59,687 nucleotides of DNA from Lachnoclostridium sp. An14 (GCF_002160755.1 NZ_NFLE01000025.1:1-59687); one strand, 5' to 3'. Positions 26,768 to 35,258 are shown, counted from the stretch's first letter. The notes: generated by a model not told the origin, from the letters alone. Numbers and translations are program-made.

Positions 26768-27314
26768 GGGGCCCTCCTGACGGGCCGGAACCGTCAGAGG
26801 AAATGTCCGGGACGACGGATGTCCCCCCTCCTTTTTCAGCCTTCTCATGGCGGAAATGGCCGCTCTTTCCACCGGATTTCTCCTCTAGGTAAATGGAACC
26901 TAACTCCATGGACTTATCCACCGCCTTGCACATATCGTACACCGTGAGAAGGGCGGTGGTGACGCCGGTGAGGGCCTCCATTTCCACCCCCGTCTTTCCC
27001 CTGGTCTTCGCGGTGCAGGACGCCCGGATTTCCAGGTTTTCCTCTATGATCTGAAAGTCCACGGAAAGGCCGGTGAGGCCAATGAGGTGGCAAAGGGGAA
27101 TCAGCTCGGAGCACCGTTTTGCCCCCATGATCCCGGCCACCCGCGCCACCCCCAGCACGTCGCCCTTTTTCATCGTCCCGGCCTTCACCATTTCCAGGCA
27201 TTCCCGGCTCATGAAAATGCTGCCCGCGGCCGTCGCCTTCCGCTCTGTGTCCGCCTTCTCTCCCACGTCCACCATGCGGGCGTTTCCCTGTTCGTCAAAA
27301 TGTGTCAGCTCCAT
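26760..27314 (-). CDS. moaC: Cyclic pyranopterin monophosphate synthase
   Basis: MoaC converts the MoaA product into cyclic pyranopterin monophosphate. The core (about residues 1-155) is well conserved, with [27 protein letters not shown] and [22 protein letters not shown] containing the active-site lysine and the substrate pocket. At 184 residues it has an extra Gly/Ser-rich tail of about 25 residues that is coded across the start of moaA. Start taken as the ATG at 27314 behind AAGGGG. Confidence 0.92.
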   Translation of the reverse strand: MELTHFDEQGNARMVDVGEKADTERKATAAGSIFMSRECLEMVKAGTMKKGDVLGVARVAGIMGAKRCSELIPLCHLIGLTGLSVDFQIIEENLEIRASCTAKTRGKTGVEMEALTGVTTALLTVYDMCKAVDKSMELGSIYLEEKSGGKSGHFRHEKAEKGGGTSVVPDISSDGSGPSGGPHA

Positions 27315-27315
27315 G

Positions 27316-28380
27316 TCACATCCCCTTTCCAAAGCCGCAGTTGGGGAAGGTGCAGGTCTCGCAGTCCAGACAGAGGCCGCCCTGCCCCAGCGCCGCCAGC
27401 TCCTCTCCCGTCACCTCGTCATCCGCCATGATCCGCGGGAGGATCAGGTCGAAAATGGTGCGTTTCGCGTACATCACGCAGCCGGGAAGGCCCATGATGG
27501 GGACGGTCCGGGACGTCGTTTCCCCATTTCCTTCCGTCTCATAGTACGCCAGCAGAAACATGGCCCCCGGCAGCACCGGCGCGCCGTAGGAAACGATCTG
27601 CGCCCCCGTGTTTTTGATGGCCAGAGGCGTCTTGTCGTCGGGATCCACGCTCATTCCGCCGGTGCAGAGGACGATCTCCGCCCCCTGTTCGATAAGCTCC
27701 AGGATGGCGGCCGTCACTTTTTTGTCGTCGTCGTTCCAGGTGACGTGCCCCATGACCTCCGCCCCGAACTCCGCCAGCTTGTCCACGATCACCGGGGTAA
27801 AGGTGTCCTGGATCCGGCCGTAGTACACTTCGTTTCCCGTGGTGACGATCCCCACTTTTTTGTGTTGGAAGGGTTTCAGCTCCAGAATGGGCCGTCCGCC
27901 GGTGAGTTCCATGGCCTTCGCCCTGGCCTGTTCCATCTGCTCCTCCTCAATCACCAGGGGGATGATCCTGGTTCCCGCCAGCTTGTCCCCCGCCTTCACC
28001 GGGAAATTGCCGTGGCGGGAGGCGATCATCATGCGGCCAAAGCCGTTTACCGCCTTTAACGCCTGGTTGTTTACCTTCAACAGGCCGTCGCAGGCCGCCC
28101 GCAACTCAATTTTTCCTTCCTTTACGCCGGAGCGCTCCATATGCTCGCCCTGGCACATGGCGCAGAGGATCTCTGCCGCCTCGTTTTCGTGGAGCATTCC
28201 CTCCTCCTTCTCCCACACGTAGAGCTGGTCCTTGCCTACGCTAAGGAGCACCGGGATGTCCTCCTTCGTCACAATGTGGCCTTTGCGGAACACGGCGTCC
28301 TTCGTCACGCCCCGGATAATCTGTGTAATGTCATGGCAGAGGACGGTGCCCTCCGCGTCTACGGTATTGATCAGTTTCAT
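27316..28380 (-). CDS. Molybdopterin-binding MoeA/MoaB-like protein
   Basis: A 354-residue protein with a MoeA-like N-terminal half and the MPT-binding domain in the C-terminal half ([22 protein letters not shown], then [16 protein letters not shown] and [14 protein letters not shown]). It ends with a cysteine motif [15 protein letters not shown], which may hold a metal or a cluster. It is likely to insert molybdenum or handle the pterin; whether it is a true MoeA is unsure. It is separated from moaC by one base. Confidence 0.75.
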   Translation of the reverse strand: MKLINTVDAEGTVLCHDITQIIRGVTKDAVFRKGHIVTKEDIPVLLSVGKDQLYVWEKEEGMLHENEAAEILCAMCQGEHMERSGVKEGKIELRAACDGLLKVNNQALKAVNGFGRMMIASRHGNFPVKAGDKLAGTRIIPLVIEEEQMEQARAKAMELTGGRPILELKPFQHKKVGIVTTGNEVYYGRIQDTFTPVIVDKLAEFGAEVMGHVTWNDDDKKVTAAILELIEQGAEIVLCTGGMSVDPDDKTPLAIKNTGAQIVSYGAPVLPGAMFLLAYYETEGNGETTSRTVPIMGLPGCVMYAKRTIFDLILPRIMADDEVTGEELAALGQGGLCLDCETCTFPNCGFGKGM

Positions 28381-28392
28381 GGTCTGCCCCTC

Positions 28393-28911
28393 TCATTCTC
28401 CAAAGTATTTTCGGTAAAGCTCCTCCACAGCCCGGTCCGCCTCCGCCTGAAGACGGCGGTAGCGGTTCACCAGCCGTTTTCCCCCGTCGGTGAGAACGGT
28501 TCCGCCGCCTCCCGTCCCTCCGGTGTGGCGCACCGTCACCGGCCAGCCTAACTCCCGCTCCATATCCCGGATCAGGCGGCTGCCCTTACTGTAGGACAGG
28601 CCCATGCGGGCGCAGGCCTCCTGGATGGAGCCGGTTTTTTCCACCCACTCCAGCAGCTCACAGGGCCCCGGCCCGAAAAAGGTGCGGCTTGCTTCCAGAC
28701 GCAGCTGGATCCAGGGGCGGGTTTGGGAGGGAAGGAAATGGGGAGCGGGTTCTTCCCCTTTTTCCTTCTGTTTTCTCTGTTTTTGCGGGTGACCGGTTTT
28801 CTGCGGATATTCCTTCTTTCGCGGACATTCTTTCTCTTGCGGGCGTTCGTTTTTTAAAAACGGAACGGGTGCCTGGAAAAATGCGGTTCCCGTCTCCTTT
28901 TCTCTCTCCAT
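28393..28911 (-). CDS. ModE-like (LysR-type helix-turn-helix) regulator with a repetitive N-terminus
   Basis: The C-terminal part (about residues 75-172) is a ModE N-terminal-type winged helix: LEASRTFFGPGPCELLEWVEKTGSIQEACARMGLSYSKGSRLI, followed by the glycine-rich wing RHTGGTGGGGTVLT. Such proteins usually repress mod genes when molybdate is present, but the usual molybdate-binding domains are absent. The first 75 residues are a basic, Lys/Pro/Glu-rich tail containing four imperfect six-residue repeats encoded by an 18-base unit. Start set at the ATG at 28911, behind GGAGG. It lies within the operon, between xdhC and the moeA-like gene. Confidence 0.72.
   Translation of the reverse strand: MEREKETGTAFFQAPVPFLKNERPQEKECPRKKEYPQKTGHPQKQRKQKEKGEEPAPHFLPSQTRPWIQLRLEASRTFFGPGPCELLEWVEKTGSIQEACARMGLSYSKGSRLIRDMERELGWPVTVRHTGGTGGGGTVLTDGGKRLVNRYRRLQAEADRAVEELYRKYFGE
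28785..28856. repeat. Four 18-base tandem repeats inside the ModE-like gene
   Basis: Units at 28785-28802, 28803-28820, 28821-28838 and 28839-28856 each begin GCGG and share their spacing. The period is in frame (six codons) and gives the repeated motif xPxKxx in the protein. The units have drifted, so it is an old expansion. Confidence 0.65.
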
Positions 28912-28916
28912 GCCGG

Positions 28917-29999
28917 TCACACCTCCAAACTCTCCAGCAGCACGGTCATCTGCCCGCCGCACACCATGCCTTCCTCCGCCGCGGCGTCGTTGGTCATGTC
29001 CACGGTGAGCAGTTTCTTTCCCGGCGTCCCTGCCATCTTCCGGGCCGCGCCGATGATCTCGTGCTCGCCGCAGCCGCCGCCGATGGTTCCCTGGATCTGG
29101 CCCAGGGCGTTTACCGCCATCATGGCTCCGGCCTTCACCGGGGTAGATCCCTTCGTCTCCACCACCAGAGCCAGGACCCTCGTCCCCCCTCCCGTGGCCA
29201 AGGCGTCTAAAAGCTCTCTGTTAATGTCCGTCTGGGAAAGACATTCTCTCTCCTCCAGCCGGTCTCCCTTTTTCCGGCGATACTCCACCAGCTGGGCCAC
29301 GATGGAAACGGCGATCTCCGCCACCGTCTGAGCGCCGATGGAAAGGCCGATGGGAGCGCAGATCCGCTCCAGGAGGGAGCGCTCCACGCCTTCCTCCTCC
29401 AAAAGCTCCATCACTCCGGCCACTCGCCTGCGGGAACCGATCATCCCTAAGTAGCGGGGCATCTCCCCTTTCAGGATCCGCCTTAAGCACTCTTTGTCGT
29501 AGCGGTGGCCCCTGGTGATCACGCAGACGTAGTCCCTGGAGGTAATGGAAAGGCGGTCAATGGCCTGCTCAAAGCCGTCGCACACCGTCTCTTTGGCCTC
29601 CGGAAATCTGGATTTGTCCGCAAAGGACGGACGGTCATCCACCACCGTCACCGCGAAATCCACCATGGCCCCCATCCGGCACAGGGGCTGGGCAATGTGG
29701 CCGCCCCCCAGCAGGATGAGCCGCTCACCAGGGGTCCAGCGGCGGGTCCAGGCGGGAATTGGGGCATTTTGATCCGGCCGTTCGCCGGCGTCAGGATGCA
29801 GGCGGGGACAGCTGGATACTGGCTTTTCCTGGCTCTCCATCCCGGCCGGGATGGAACACTGGCCATTTTCCCGGCCCGTTCCGGCGGCGCTGGGCGCCAG
29901 TCCCTCCCAGCCTTCCGCTCCGGCGGCGTCAAATACCAGTTCCGCCTCCCGGCCGGCAGCCACCGTTTCCCGGATCCGCTCAAATACGTCCTGTTTCAC
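28917..29999 (-). CDS. XdhC/CoxI-family molybdenum hydroxylase maturation protein
   Basis: XdhC proteins bind molybdenum cofactor and insert it into xanthine dehydrogenase-type enzymes. This 360-residue protein has the Rossmann (XdhC_C) domain first (LILLGGGHIAQPLCRMGA and YLGMIGSRRR, about residues 95-245) and the CoxI domain second (VVETKGSTPVKAGAMM and GTIGGGCGEHEI, about residues 270-360). That order is the reverse of the common one but is seen in Clostridia. A Pro/Gly-rich insert of about 60 residues precedes the Rossmann domain. GTG at 29999 is taken as the start, behind AGGAGG. It is the first gene of the operon. No XDH-type enzyme is seen here. Confidence 0.8.
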   Translation of the reverse strand: MKQDVFERIRETVAAGREAELVFDAAGAEGWEGLAPSAAGTGRENGQCSIPAGMESQEKPVSSCPRLHPDAGERPDQNAPIPAWTRRWTPGERLILLGGGHIAQPLCRMGAMVDFAVTVVDDRPSFADKSRFPEAKETVCDGFEQAIDRLSITSRDYVCVITRGHRYDKECLRRILKGEMPRYLGMIGSRRRVAGVMELLEEEGVERSLLERICAPIGLSIGAQTVAEIAVSIVAQLVEYRRKKGDRLEERECLSQTDINRELLDALATGGGTRVLALVVETKGSTPVKAGAMMAVNALGQIQGTIGGGCGEHEIIGAARKMAGTPGKKLLTVDMTNDAAAEEGMVCGGQMTVLLESLEV

Positions 30000-30056
30000 T
30001 CCGTCATCCCTCCTGACTCCCTGCTGTTCCAATCTGGTTGTTTCAATCTTCGAGAT

Positions 30057-30085
30057 ACTATACTACATTTTTCGCCGGTTCACAA
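30057..30085 (-). promoter_or_regulatory. Promoter of the molybdenum operon
   Basis: On the minus strand TTGTGA (30085-30080) and TATAGT (30062-30057) are 17 bases apart. Transcription would start near 30050 and reach the xdhC GTG at 29999, a leader of about 50 bases, too short for a molybdenum-cofactor riboswitch. Confidence 0.65.
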
Positions 30086-30121
30086 GCCCTAAACGTCTCC
30101 CGTTTCCTATTATTAGGCAGA

Positions 30122-30154
30122 ACCGGCGGTCATCTATCATACGGAACCGCCGGT
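30122..30154 (-). terminator. Hairpin at the end of the cobalamin operon
   Basis: ACCGGCGGT (30122-30130) pairs with ACCGCCGGT (30146-30154), a 9-pair stem reaching into the cobD stop codon. It has no T-run (it is followed by TCTGCCTAATAAT), so it may stabilise the 3' end rather than terminate. Confidence 0.45.
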
Positions 30155-31209
30155 CAGCCCTTCCCCTCCAGTGCGGCCTCCAGCTCTCTGAGGAACCGTC
30201 GGTTGTTCTCCTCCGTCCCCACGCAGATCCGGTAGTAGCGGCCGTCCAGGCCGGGGTAATTGGCGCAGGAGCGGATCAGCACCTTTCTGGCGGCCAGCCT
30301 CTCCTTCAGGCCCTCCGGCCCCCGGAAAAACAGGTAGTTGGCCTGGGAATCCCAGACTGCAAGCCCCAGGCGGGCCAGCCCGTCTTTTAACACCTGCCGC
30401 TGGGCCCGCACCAGTTCCCGCGTCCGCTCCACATAGTCCGTCTCCTTCAGGGCCGCCAGCCCCGCCTCCTGGGCCAGGGCGGAGACTGTCCACGGCTGGC
30501 GGACATTTTCCAGGCGATCCACCAGGCCCGGATCTCCGCAGATCCCGTATCCCAGGCGCAGCCCGGCCATGGCATAGATCTTTGTAAATGCCTTCAGCAC
30601 AAACACGTTGGGAAACCGCCCCAGCTCTCCCAGGATGGAATGGCCCTCCGGATCGTCCAAAAACTCACAGAAACACTCGTCCACCGCCAGAAAGATCCCC
30701 TGCTCCAGACAGAATGCGGCCATTTCCTCCAAAACCTCTTTTTTCACCGCCAGCCCCGTGGGGTTGTTGGGGTTGCAGAAAAAGGCCAGCTCCGGGCGCA
30801 CCTCCTCTGCCCTCTCCTTCCACAGCTCCAGGTCAAAGCGGAAATTGTCCGTCTCACGCAGACAGCAGAGGTGAATTTCCGTCCCGGCGGCAGCCAGGGC
30901 CTGGCCGTACTCCGAAAAAGTGGGGGCCGGCAGAAGGGCACGTTTCGGTTTCAGGGCGTATGCCAGCTGAAAAATCAGGTCGGCGGCCCCGTTTCCGCAG
31001 ATGATCCGCTCCGGCTCCACCTGGTGAAATTCTCCCAGGGCCGCCCGCAGGCGACGGCAGCAGCTGTCCGGATAGACGGCGGCGTGATCCACCGCCTGCC
31101 GGACGGCCTCCTTCACCGATTCCGGCATTCCTAAGGGGTTGATGTTGGCGGAGTAATCCAGGAGGATCTCCTGGCTGTAAATGTCTCCGCCGTGCTGATA
31201 TTCTGTCAT
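30154..31209 (-). CDS. cobD: Threonine-phosphate decarboxylase (PLP aminotransferase fold)
   Basis: The 351-residue protein is a histidinol-phosphate aminotransferase-type enzyme. In a cobalamin operon this is CobD, which makes aminopropanol phosphate, the nucleotide-loop linker. The PLP pattern is visible: NPNNPTGL near 148-155, VDECFCEF, and VLKAFTKIYAMAGLRLGY with the PLP lysine at LKAFTK. AAGGAGG precedes the ATG. It follows cbiB by 49 bases. A histidine-pathway role is possible but unlikely here. Confidence 0.85.
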   Translation of the reverse strand: MTEYQHGGDIYSQEILLDYSANINPLGMPESVKEAVRQAVDHAAVYPDSCCRRLRAALGEFHQVEPERIICGNGAADLIFQLAYALKPKRALLPAPTFSEYGQALAAAGTEIHLCCLRETDNFRFDLELWKERAEEVRPELAFFCNPNNPTGLAVKKEVLEEMAAFCLEQGIFLAVDECFCEFLDDPEGHSILGELGRFPNVFVLKAFTKIYAMAGLRLGYGICGDPGLVDRLENVRQPWTVSALAQEAGLAALKETDYVERTRELVRAQRQVLKDGLARLGLAVWDSQANYLFFRGPEGLKERLAARKVLIRSCANYPGLDGRYYRICVGTEENNRRFLRELEAALEGKG

Positions 31210-31258
31210 GTGCGTTCCTCCTTATCCGTGAAAGGCTGGACGGGGTTCGTTTCCTCCG

Positions 31259-32221
31259 TCATATTCCTCCCGTCACTCCCTTTACCGCCAGCCGCGCCGC
31301 CACCGCTAGAGCCAGGGCCAGCCACTCCGTCCCGTACATCAGCTTGTTGGCCCGCCGGATGTCTTCTGTCTCCACAGGGCGGACAGGGTCGCCGATATAT
31401 GGCTTTTTCACCAGCTTTCCGAAGTACCAGGCGTCTCCCGCCAGCTGCACCCCTAAGATCCCGGCGCAGGCCGCCTCCGTCTGGGCGGAATTAGGACTTT
31501 TGTGGTTTCTCCGGTCCCGCCGGAAGATAGCTAACCCCCGGCGCCAGTCCATCCCGGAAACCGCCGCCGCCCCCAGCATGAGAAGGGCAGACAGGCGGGA
31601 GGGAAGGAAATTGACCGCGTCGTCCAGCCTGGCCGCCGCTTTTCCGAAATACTCGTAGCGGTCATTCCGGTAGCCCACCATGGAATCCATGGTGTTGATC
31701 CCTTTGTACAGGAAACCGGCCACCGGGCCGCCAATGGCCATGTAGAGCAGAGGGGCGATCACTCCGTCGGAGGCGTTCTCCGCCACGGTTTCCACCGCCG
31801 CCTTTATGATTCCCTCCTTTGTCAGAGGTTTCGTATCCCTTCCCACGATCATGGAAACGGCGTACCGCGCTCCCTCCACGTCTCCCCGCTCCAGGGCGTC
31901 ATGCACCTTCATGCTCTCGTCCCGCAGGGATCTGGCGGCCAGGAGCTGATAGCACATCACGCTCCCCAGCGCCCACTCCAGGGCGGGATGGACGGTCCCC
32001 GCCAGGCGCAGCAGCAGAAACGGCACGCCCCCGGAAAACGCCAGCACCGCCCCGCAGAGCAGCACGCCCCCGGAAAACTCCCCTCCCTTCGTCCTGGGAA
32101 GGCACCGGCGGAGAACCTTCTCGCAGCCGGATATGAAGAATCCGATGGTCCGGATGGGATGATACCAGCCGTGGGGATCCCCCAACAGCCGGTCTAACAA
32201 CACTCCTGTGATCAGTCTCAA
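31259..32221 (-). CDS. cbiB: Adenosylcobinamide-phosphate synthase
   Basis: CbiB joins aminopropanol (phosphate) to adenosylcobyric acid. The 320-residue membrane protein starts at a TTG at 32221, supported by AGGAGAG about seven bases upstream. Family features: DRLLGDPHGWYHPIRTIG near residue 10, EGIIKAAVETVAENASDGVIAPLLY near 140, and NTMDSMVGYRNDRYEYFG near 180. It lies 149 bases after the second cobU-like gene, the only sizeable gap in the operon. Confidence 0.9.
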   Translation of the reverse strand: MRLITGVLLDRLLGDPHGWYHPIRTIGFFISGCEKVLRRCLPRTKGGEFSGGVLLCGAVLAFSGGVPFLLLRLAGTVHPALEWALGSVMCYQLLAARSLRDESMKVHDALERGDVEGARYAVSMIVGRDTKPLTKEGIIKAAVETVAENASDGVIAPLLYMAIGGPVAGFLYKGINTMDSMVGYRNDRYEYFGKAAARLDDAVNFLPSRLSALLMLGAAAVSGMDWRRGLAIFRRDRRNHKSPNSAQTEAACAGILGVQLAGDAWYFGKLVKKPYIGDPVRPVETEDIRRANKLMYGTEWLALALAVAARLAVKGVTGGI

Positions 32222-32268
32222 TGCTTGTCTCTCCTAATGTTTGTATTTACCGTTTTGTATTCTGGTTG

Positions 32269-32327
32269 ATGGAACGTCCCGGCGGTTAGCTGGGGGATTC
32301 CATAACCTTTTTCGCTTGTCCGCCGGG
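32269..32327 (-). promoter_or_regulatory. Interleaved inverted repeats (possible pseudoknot) before cbiB
   Basis: In the 149-base gap, CCCGGCGG (32278-32285) is complementary to CCGCCGGG (32320-32327), and ATGGAA (32269-32274) to TTCCAT (32298-32303). The order of the arms is interleaved, so the two helices either form a pseudoknot or exclude each other. I see no B12-box motif. Confidence 0.4.
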
Positions 32328-32370
32328 TTTCCAGGGCATCTCCCCTTCTACCCACCGAAATTCTCCAACC

Positions 32371-32808
32371 TCACTTGATCCGCACCGCAATCCCGGCGAT
32401 CACCCGCCACACCTGTTCCGCCCGCCCGGCCAGCTCCTGACCGGCCTGTCCGGCGGCGTCCCGGTACTGCCGTTCTTCCCGGCTCATGGGAACCACTCCG
32501 CAGCCCACTTCGTCCATGGTGATCACCGCCTGGGGGTTTTGCTCCGCCGCCAGGGCCGCCTGCCGGCAGATCTCCTCCTCCGCGGCCCCTGGGTGGGTTT
32601 TCAGATACCCGCAGACGAATTCATGAAAGTTTAAAAGGACACCGCAGGAAACCGGCGAACCGGCAGGAGGTTCTTCCATCCTAGAAAAACCTATCCTTTC
32701 CTGCCCGCAGTCCACCACCCCAAAGGGCGTTTCCCCGAACCGTTCCCCCGCCAGTTTCCTGGCAAAGGTTTCCTTCCCCTGATAAGCTCCGCCTACCACA
32801 AAAATCAT
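32371..32808 (-). CDS. Second CobU-like protein, degenerate
   Basis: A 145-residue nucleoside-kinase-fold protein, shorter than the 207-residue CobU beside it. It keeps the P-loop variant GGAYQGKE (residues 6-13) and the C-terminal CobU signature MDEVGCGVVPM followed by REERQYRDAAGQAGQELAGRAEQVWRVIAGI. The HRxxR region, where CobU is guanylylated, is absent. It may be a kinase-only form, a diverged partner or a regulator. The ATG at 32808 follows GGGAGGTGG and overlaps cobS by four bases. A longer frame extending up to 33573 is only a read-through of cobS. Confidence 0.75.
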   Translation of the reverse strand: MIFVVGGAYQGKETFARKLAGERFGETPFGVVDCGQERIGFSRMEEPPAGSPVSCGVLLNFHEFVCGYLKTHPGAAEEEICRQAALAAEQNPQAVITMDEVGCGVVPMSREERQYRDAAGQAGQELAGRAEQVWRVIAGIAVRIK

Positions 32809-33587
32809 CCCAGCCACCTCCCCGCTGTCATCACAGCCGCGGCGACGGCCAGCTGCCACAGCTCCGCCCGCTGCAAAAAATACCCGGCCAGATCGCCGGT
32901 GATGCCGCCAAATTCCCGAAAAGCCACGGCGCGGTATCTCCAAAACGCCGCCCCCGCGGCCAGCCCGCAGGCCAGGCACACTTCTGCCCCCGCCGCCCGG
33001 AAAATGATCCACAGGGCCAAAAGCCCCCAGACCACGGAGCAGACCTGAACTTCCCTCTTGGCGGCGTTTTCTGAAAAGGTGGCCACCAGGCCGTCCCGTT
33101 TCGCCTTGGGGAAGGACACCACCGCAAACCCGGACAGGGCGCGGCTCAAGGTAAAGATCCCCGCCGCCATTCCCAGCCGCTCCGGCGGCAGCAGGCTGAA
33201 CACCGCCGCGAATCCCAGCAGATACATCCCGCAGCGGATGACCGCAAAGGCGCCGGTGTGGGGATCCTTTAAAATTTCCAGCCGTTTCTCCCTGGAGCCG
33301 TAGGAACAGAGGGCGTCGCAGGTGTCCAGGTAGCCGTCCATATGGATTCCCCCGGTGACCGCCAGAGGAATCAGCGTCCCGGCGCCCGCGTAAAACACCG
33401 TCTCTCCCAGCCCCAACGCCCCGCAGGCCGTCCCAAACAGCCAGTATGCCGCCCCCATCACCAGCCCGATCATGGGAAAAAAGCACATGGCGTACTCCAT
33501 CCGTTCCTTCGTCCACTCCACCCGGGGCATGGGGATTTTGGAGTACATGGAAAAGGCCACGGCCAGGCTGCAAAGCCAGTTTTTCAT
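32805..33587 (-). CDS. cobS: Cobalamin-5'-phosphate synthase (cobalamin synthase)
   Basis: CobS joins the lower-ligand nucleotide to adenosylcobinamide-GDP. The 260-residue membrane protein contains the family stretch LAVTGGIHMDGYLDTCDALCSYGSREKRLEILKD (in part; active Asp residues of DGxxDxxDA) near residue 80, and several hydrophobic segments. It overlaps cobU upstream and the second cobU-like gene downstream, each by four bases, as part of the coupled chain. Confidence 0.9.
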   Translation of the reverse strand: MKNWLCSLAVAFSMYSKIPMPRVEWTKERMEYAMCFFPMIGLVMGAAYWLFGTACGALGLGETVFYAGAGTLIPLAVTGGIHMDGYLDTCDALCSYGSREKRLEILKDPHTGAFAVIRCGMYLLGFAAVFSLLPPERLGMAAGIFTLSRALSGFAVVSFPKAKRDGLVATFSENAAKREVQVCSVVWGLLALWIIFRAAGAEVCLACGLAAGAAFWRYRAVAFREFGGITGDLAGYFLQRAELWQLAVAAAVMTAGRWLG

Positions 33588-34207
33588 AGGGCTCGTTCCT
33601 CCTTTTTCATGGGATTTCCAGCGGTTTTTCCACCGCCAGACAGCAGGGGCGCCCCCGTTTCCGGGAGCCGGTGATGGATGGGAATGCCGTACACCACCTC
33701 TGTCACCTGGCCCGCCCGGGCCGCCAGCCTGGCGTTTGTCCGTCCCAGGACTTCCATATAATTCATGGTCTCCCCGTCGTAGGCCGCGCCATCAGAGAAA
33801 ATCTCATTGGTGACCACCACCAGCTCCGCGGCCTGGGTTTCCAGGCGGAAGATCCCCTTCGCCAGGCGGGTTTCCACCTGGGATTTCCAGGACAAACCGG
33901 CATCAGAGGAGGAATCCGGCCGGGTTTCCCGGAAATACTCGTTGGCCGCCAGGTTGGACAGGCATTCCAACAGCACCGCCGCCCCCGGCTCCAGGGAAAG
34001 GGTTTCCAGATCCAGATACTGTTCCACCGTCTCAAAGCCTTTTTCCGCCCGCATCCGGCGGTGGCGCTCAATGCGGCGGCGGCATTCCCCGTCCCAGGGC
34101 ATCATGGTGGCGATGTAGTACCGTTTCCGGGGGCCGAAGGAGAGGATCAGATCCTCCGCGTACCGGGATTTTCCGCTGCCGCTGCCGCCGGTCACCAGCC
34201 TAAGCAT
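33584..34207 (-). CDS. cobU: Adenosylcobinamide kinase / adenosylcobinamide-phosphate guanylyltransferase
   Basis: CobU phosphorylates adenosylcobinamide and then adds GMP. The 207-residue protein has the P-loop GGSGSGKS (residues 7-14), the DGECRRRIERHRRMR region carrying the histidine that takes GMP, and NEIFSDGAAYDGETMNYMEVLGRTN near the C-terminus. The ATG at 34207 is behind AGGAG and overlaps cobT by eight bases; the upstream in-frame codon at 34246 has no ribosome-binding site. Confidence 0.9.
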   Translation of the reverse strand: MLRLVTGGSGSGKSRYAEDLILSFGPRKRYYIATMMPWDGECRRRIERHRRMRAEKGFETVEQYLDLETLSLEPGAAVLLECLSNLAANEYFRETRPDSSSDAGLSWKSQVETRLAKGIFRLETQAAELVVVTNEIFSDGAAYDGETMNYMEVLGRTNARLAARAGQVTEVVYGIPIHHRLPETGAPLLSGGGKTAGNPMKKEERAL

Positions 34208-35258
34208 GGGAAAACTCCTGGTATTCCTCAATCTCATTTTCCTCAAAGGTGCTCATCCGCCCGTACACGTCCGCGGCCATCTGAAACAGGGGCAGGGCGG
34301 CCACAGCTCCCGTCCCCTCCCCCAGGCACATCCCGGCGCGGATCACCGGCTTTAGCCCTAAGGCCTCCAAAAGCATCTCTCCCGCCGGCTCCGCCGAAAC
34401 GTGGGAGGCCAGCATAAAGGCCGTGCAGCCGGGCCGCATCCGCTCCGCTGCCAGGGCGGCCACGGCGGAAATAAACCCGTCCACCACCACCGGAATCCCG
34501 AAGGCGGCTCCGCCTAAAAACACGCCCGCCAGCCCGGCGATGTCCAAACCGCCCACCTTTTTTAACACGTCCACCGGGTCCTGCCAGTCCGGCCGGTGCC
34601 TGGCAATGGCTTTCTCGATCACCTGCACCTTCCGTTTCAGCCCTTCATCGCTCAGACCGGCTCCCCGCCCGGTGACGGCGGACGGCTCCTTTCCCAGCAG
34701 CACAGAGGCCACAGCGCTGCTGGTGGTGGTGTTTCCAATGCCCATCTCCCCGGTGGCAATGATGCGCACATCCCGCTCCTTTAAGCGGCGCACCTGGTCG
34801 ATGCCCACCTGGATGGCGGCTCTGGCCTCCGCCTCCGTCATGGCCTCCTCCCTGGCGAAATTCCTGGTTCCGTCCATGATCCGGCAGGAGCGCAGGGGAT
34901 ACACATGGCCGCAGCCCTCCAGGCGCTCTGCCACTCCCACGTCCACGGGAATCACCTCCGCCCCCGCCCGCTCTGCCATGATGCAGACACAGGAATTTCC
35001 GGTGGTGAAATTTCTGGTCACCGCCGCGGTCACTTCCTGGCCCGTCTGGCTGATGCCTTCCTCCACCACGCCGTTGTCGGCGCACATGATCACCACCGCC
35101 TTTTTTCCCAGGTCGATGTCCGGGCTGCCGGTCATTCCGGCGATCCGTATCATGTCCTCCTCCAGGACGCCCAGGCTGTGGAGGGGCTTCGCGATCCGGT
35201 TCCAGCGGGCGGCCGCCGCCTCCATGGCCGCCCTGTCCGGCTGTCTGATTTCTATCAT
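34200..35258 (-). CDS. cobT: Nicotinate-nucleotide:dimethylbenzimidazole phosphoribosyltransferase
   Basis: CobT makes the lower-ligand riboside phosphate for cobalamin or pseudocobalamin. The 352-residue length is normal. Motifs visible: MCADNGVVEEGISQTGQEVTAAVTRNF near 85, GEMGIGNTTTSSAV near 172, and DGFISAVAALAAERMRPGC and EGTGAVAALPLFQMAADVY toward the C-terminus, the last with the catalytic Glu. It overlaps cbiA upstream by four bases and cobU downstream by eight. Lower-ligand preference cannot be judged. Confidence 0.92.
   Translation of the reverse strand: MIEIRQPDRAAMEAAAARWNRIAKPLHSLGVLEEDMIRIAGMTGSPDIDLGKKAVVIMCADNGVVEEGISQTGQEVTAAVTRNFTTGNSCVCIMAERAGAEVIPVDVGVAERLEGCGHVYPLRSCRIMDGTRNFAREEAMTEAEARAAIQVGIDQVRRLKERDVRIIATGEMGIGNTTTSSAVASVLLGKEPSAVTGRGAGLSDEGLKRKVQVIEKAIARHRPDWQDPVDVLKKVGGLDIAGLAGVFLGGAAFGIPVVVDGFISAVAALAAERMRPGCTAFMLASHVSAEPAGEMLLEALGLKPVIRAGMCLGEGTGAVAALPLFQMAADVYGRMSTFEENEIEEYQEFSHA

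Noticed and set aside
30000-30153. Molybdenum-cofactor riboswitch upstream of xdhC
   Set aside because: The leader after the promoter is about 50 bases, too short for the known motif.
32371-33573. A 400-codon frame that would join part of cobS to the short CobU-like protein
   Set aside because: The first 250 codons are cobS read in the wrong frame; a good ribosome-binding site and ATG at 32808 mark the real gene.
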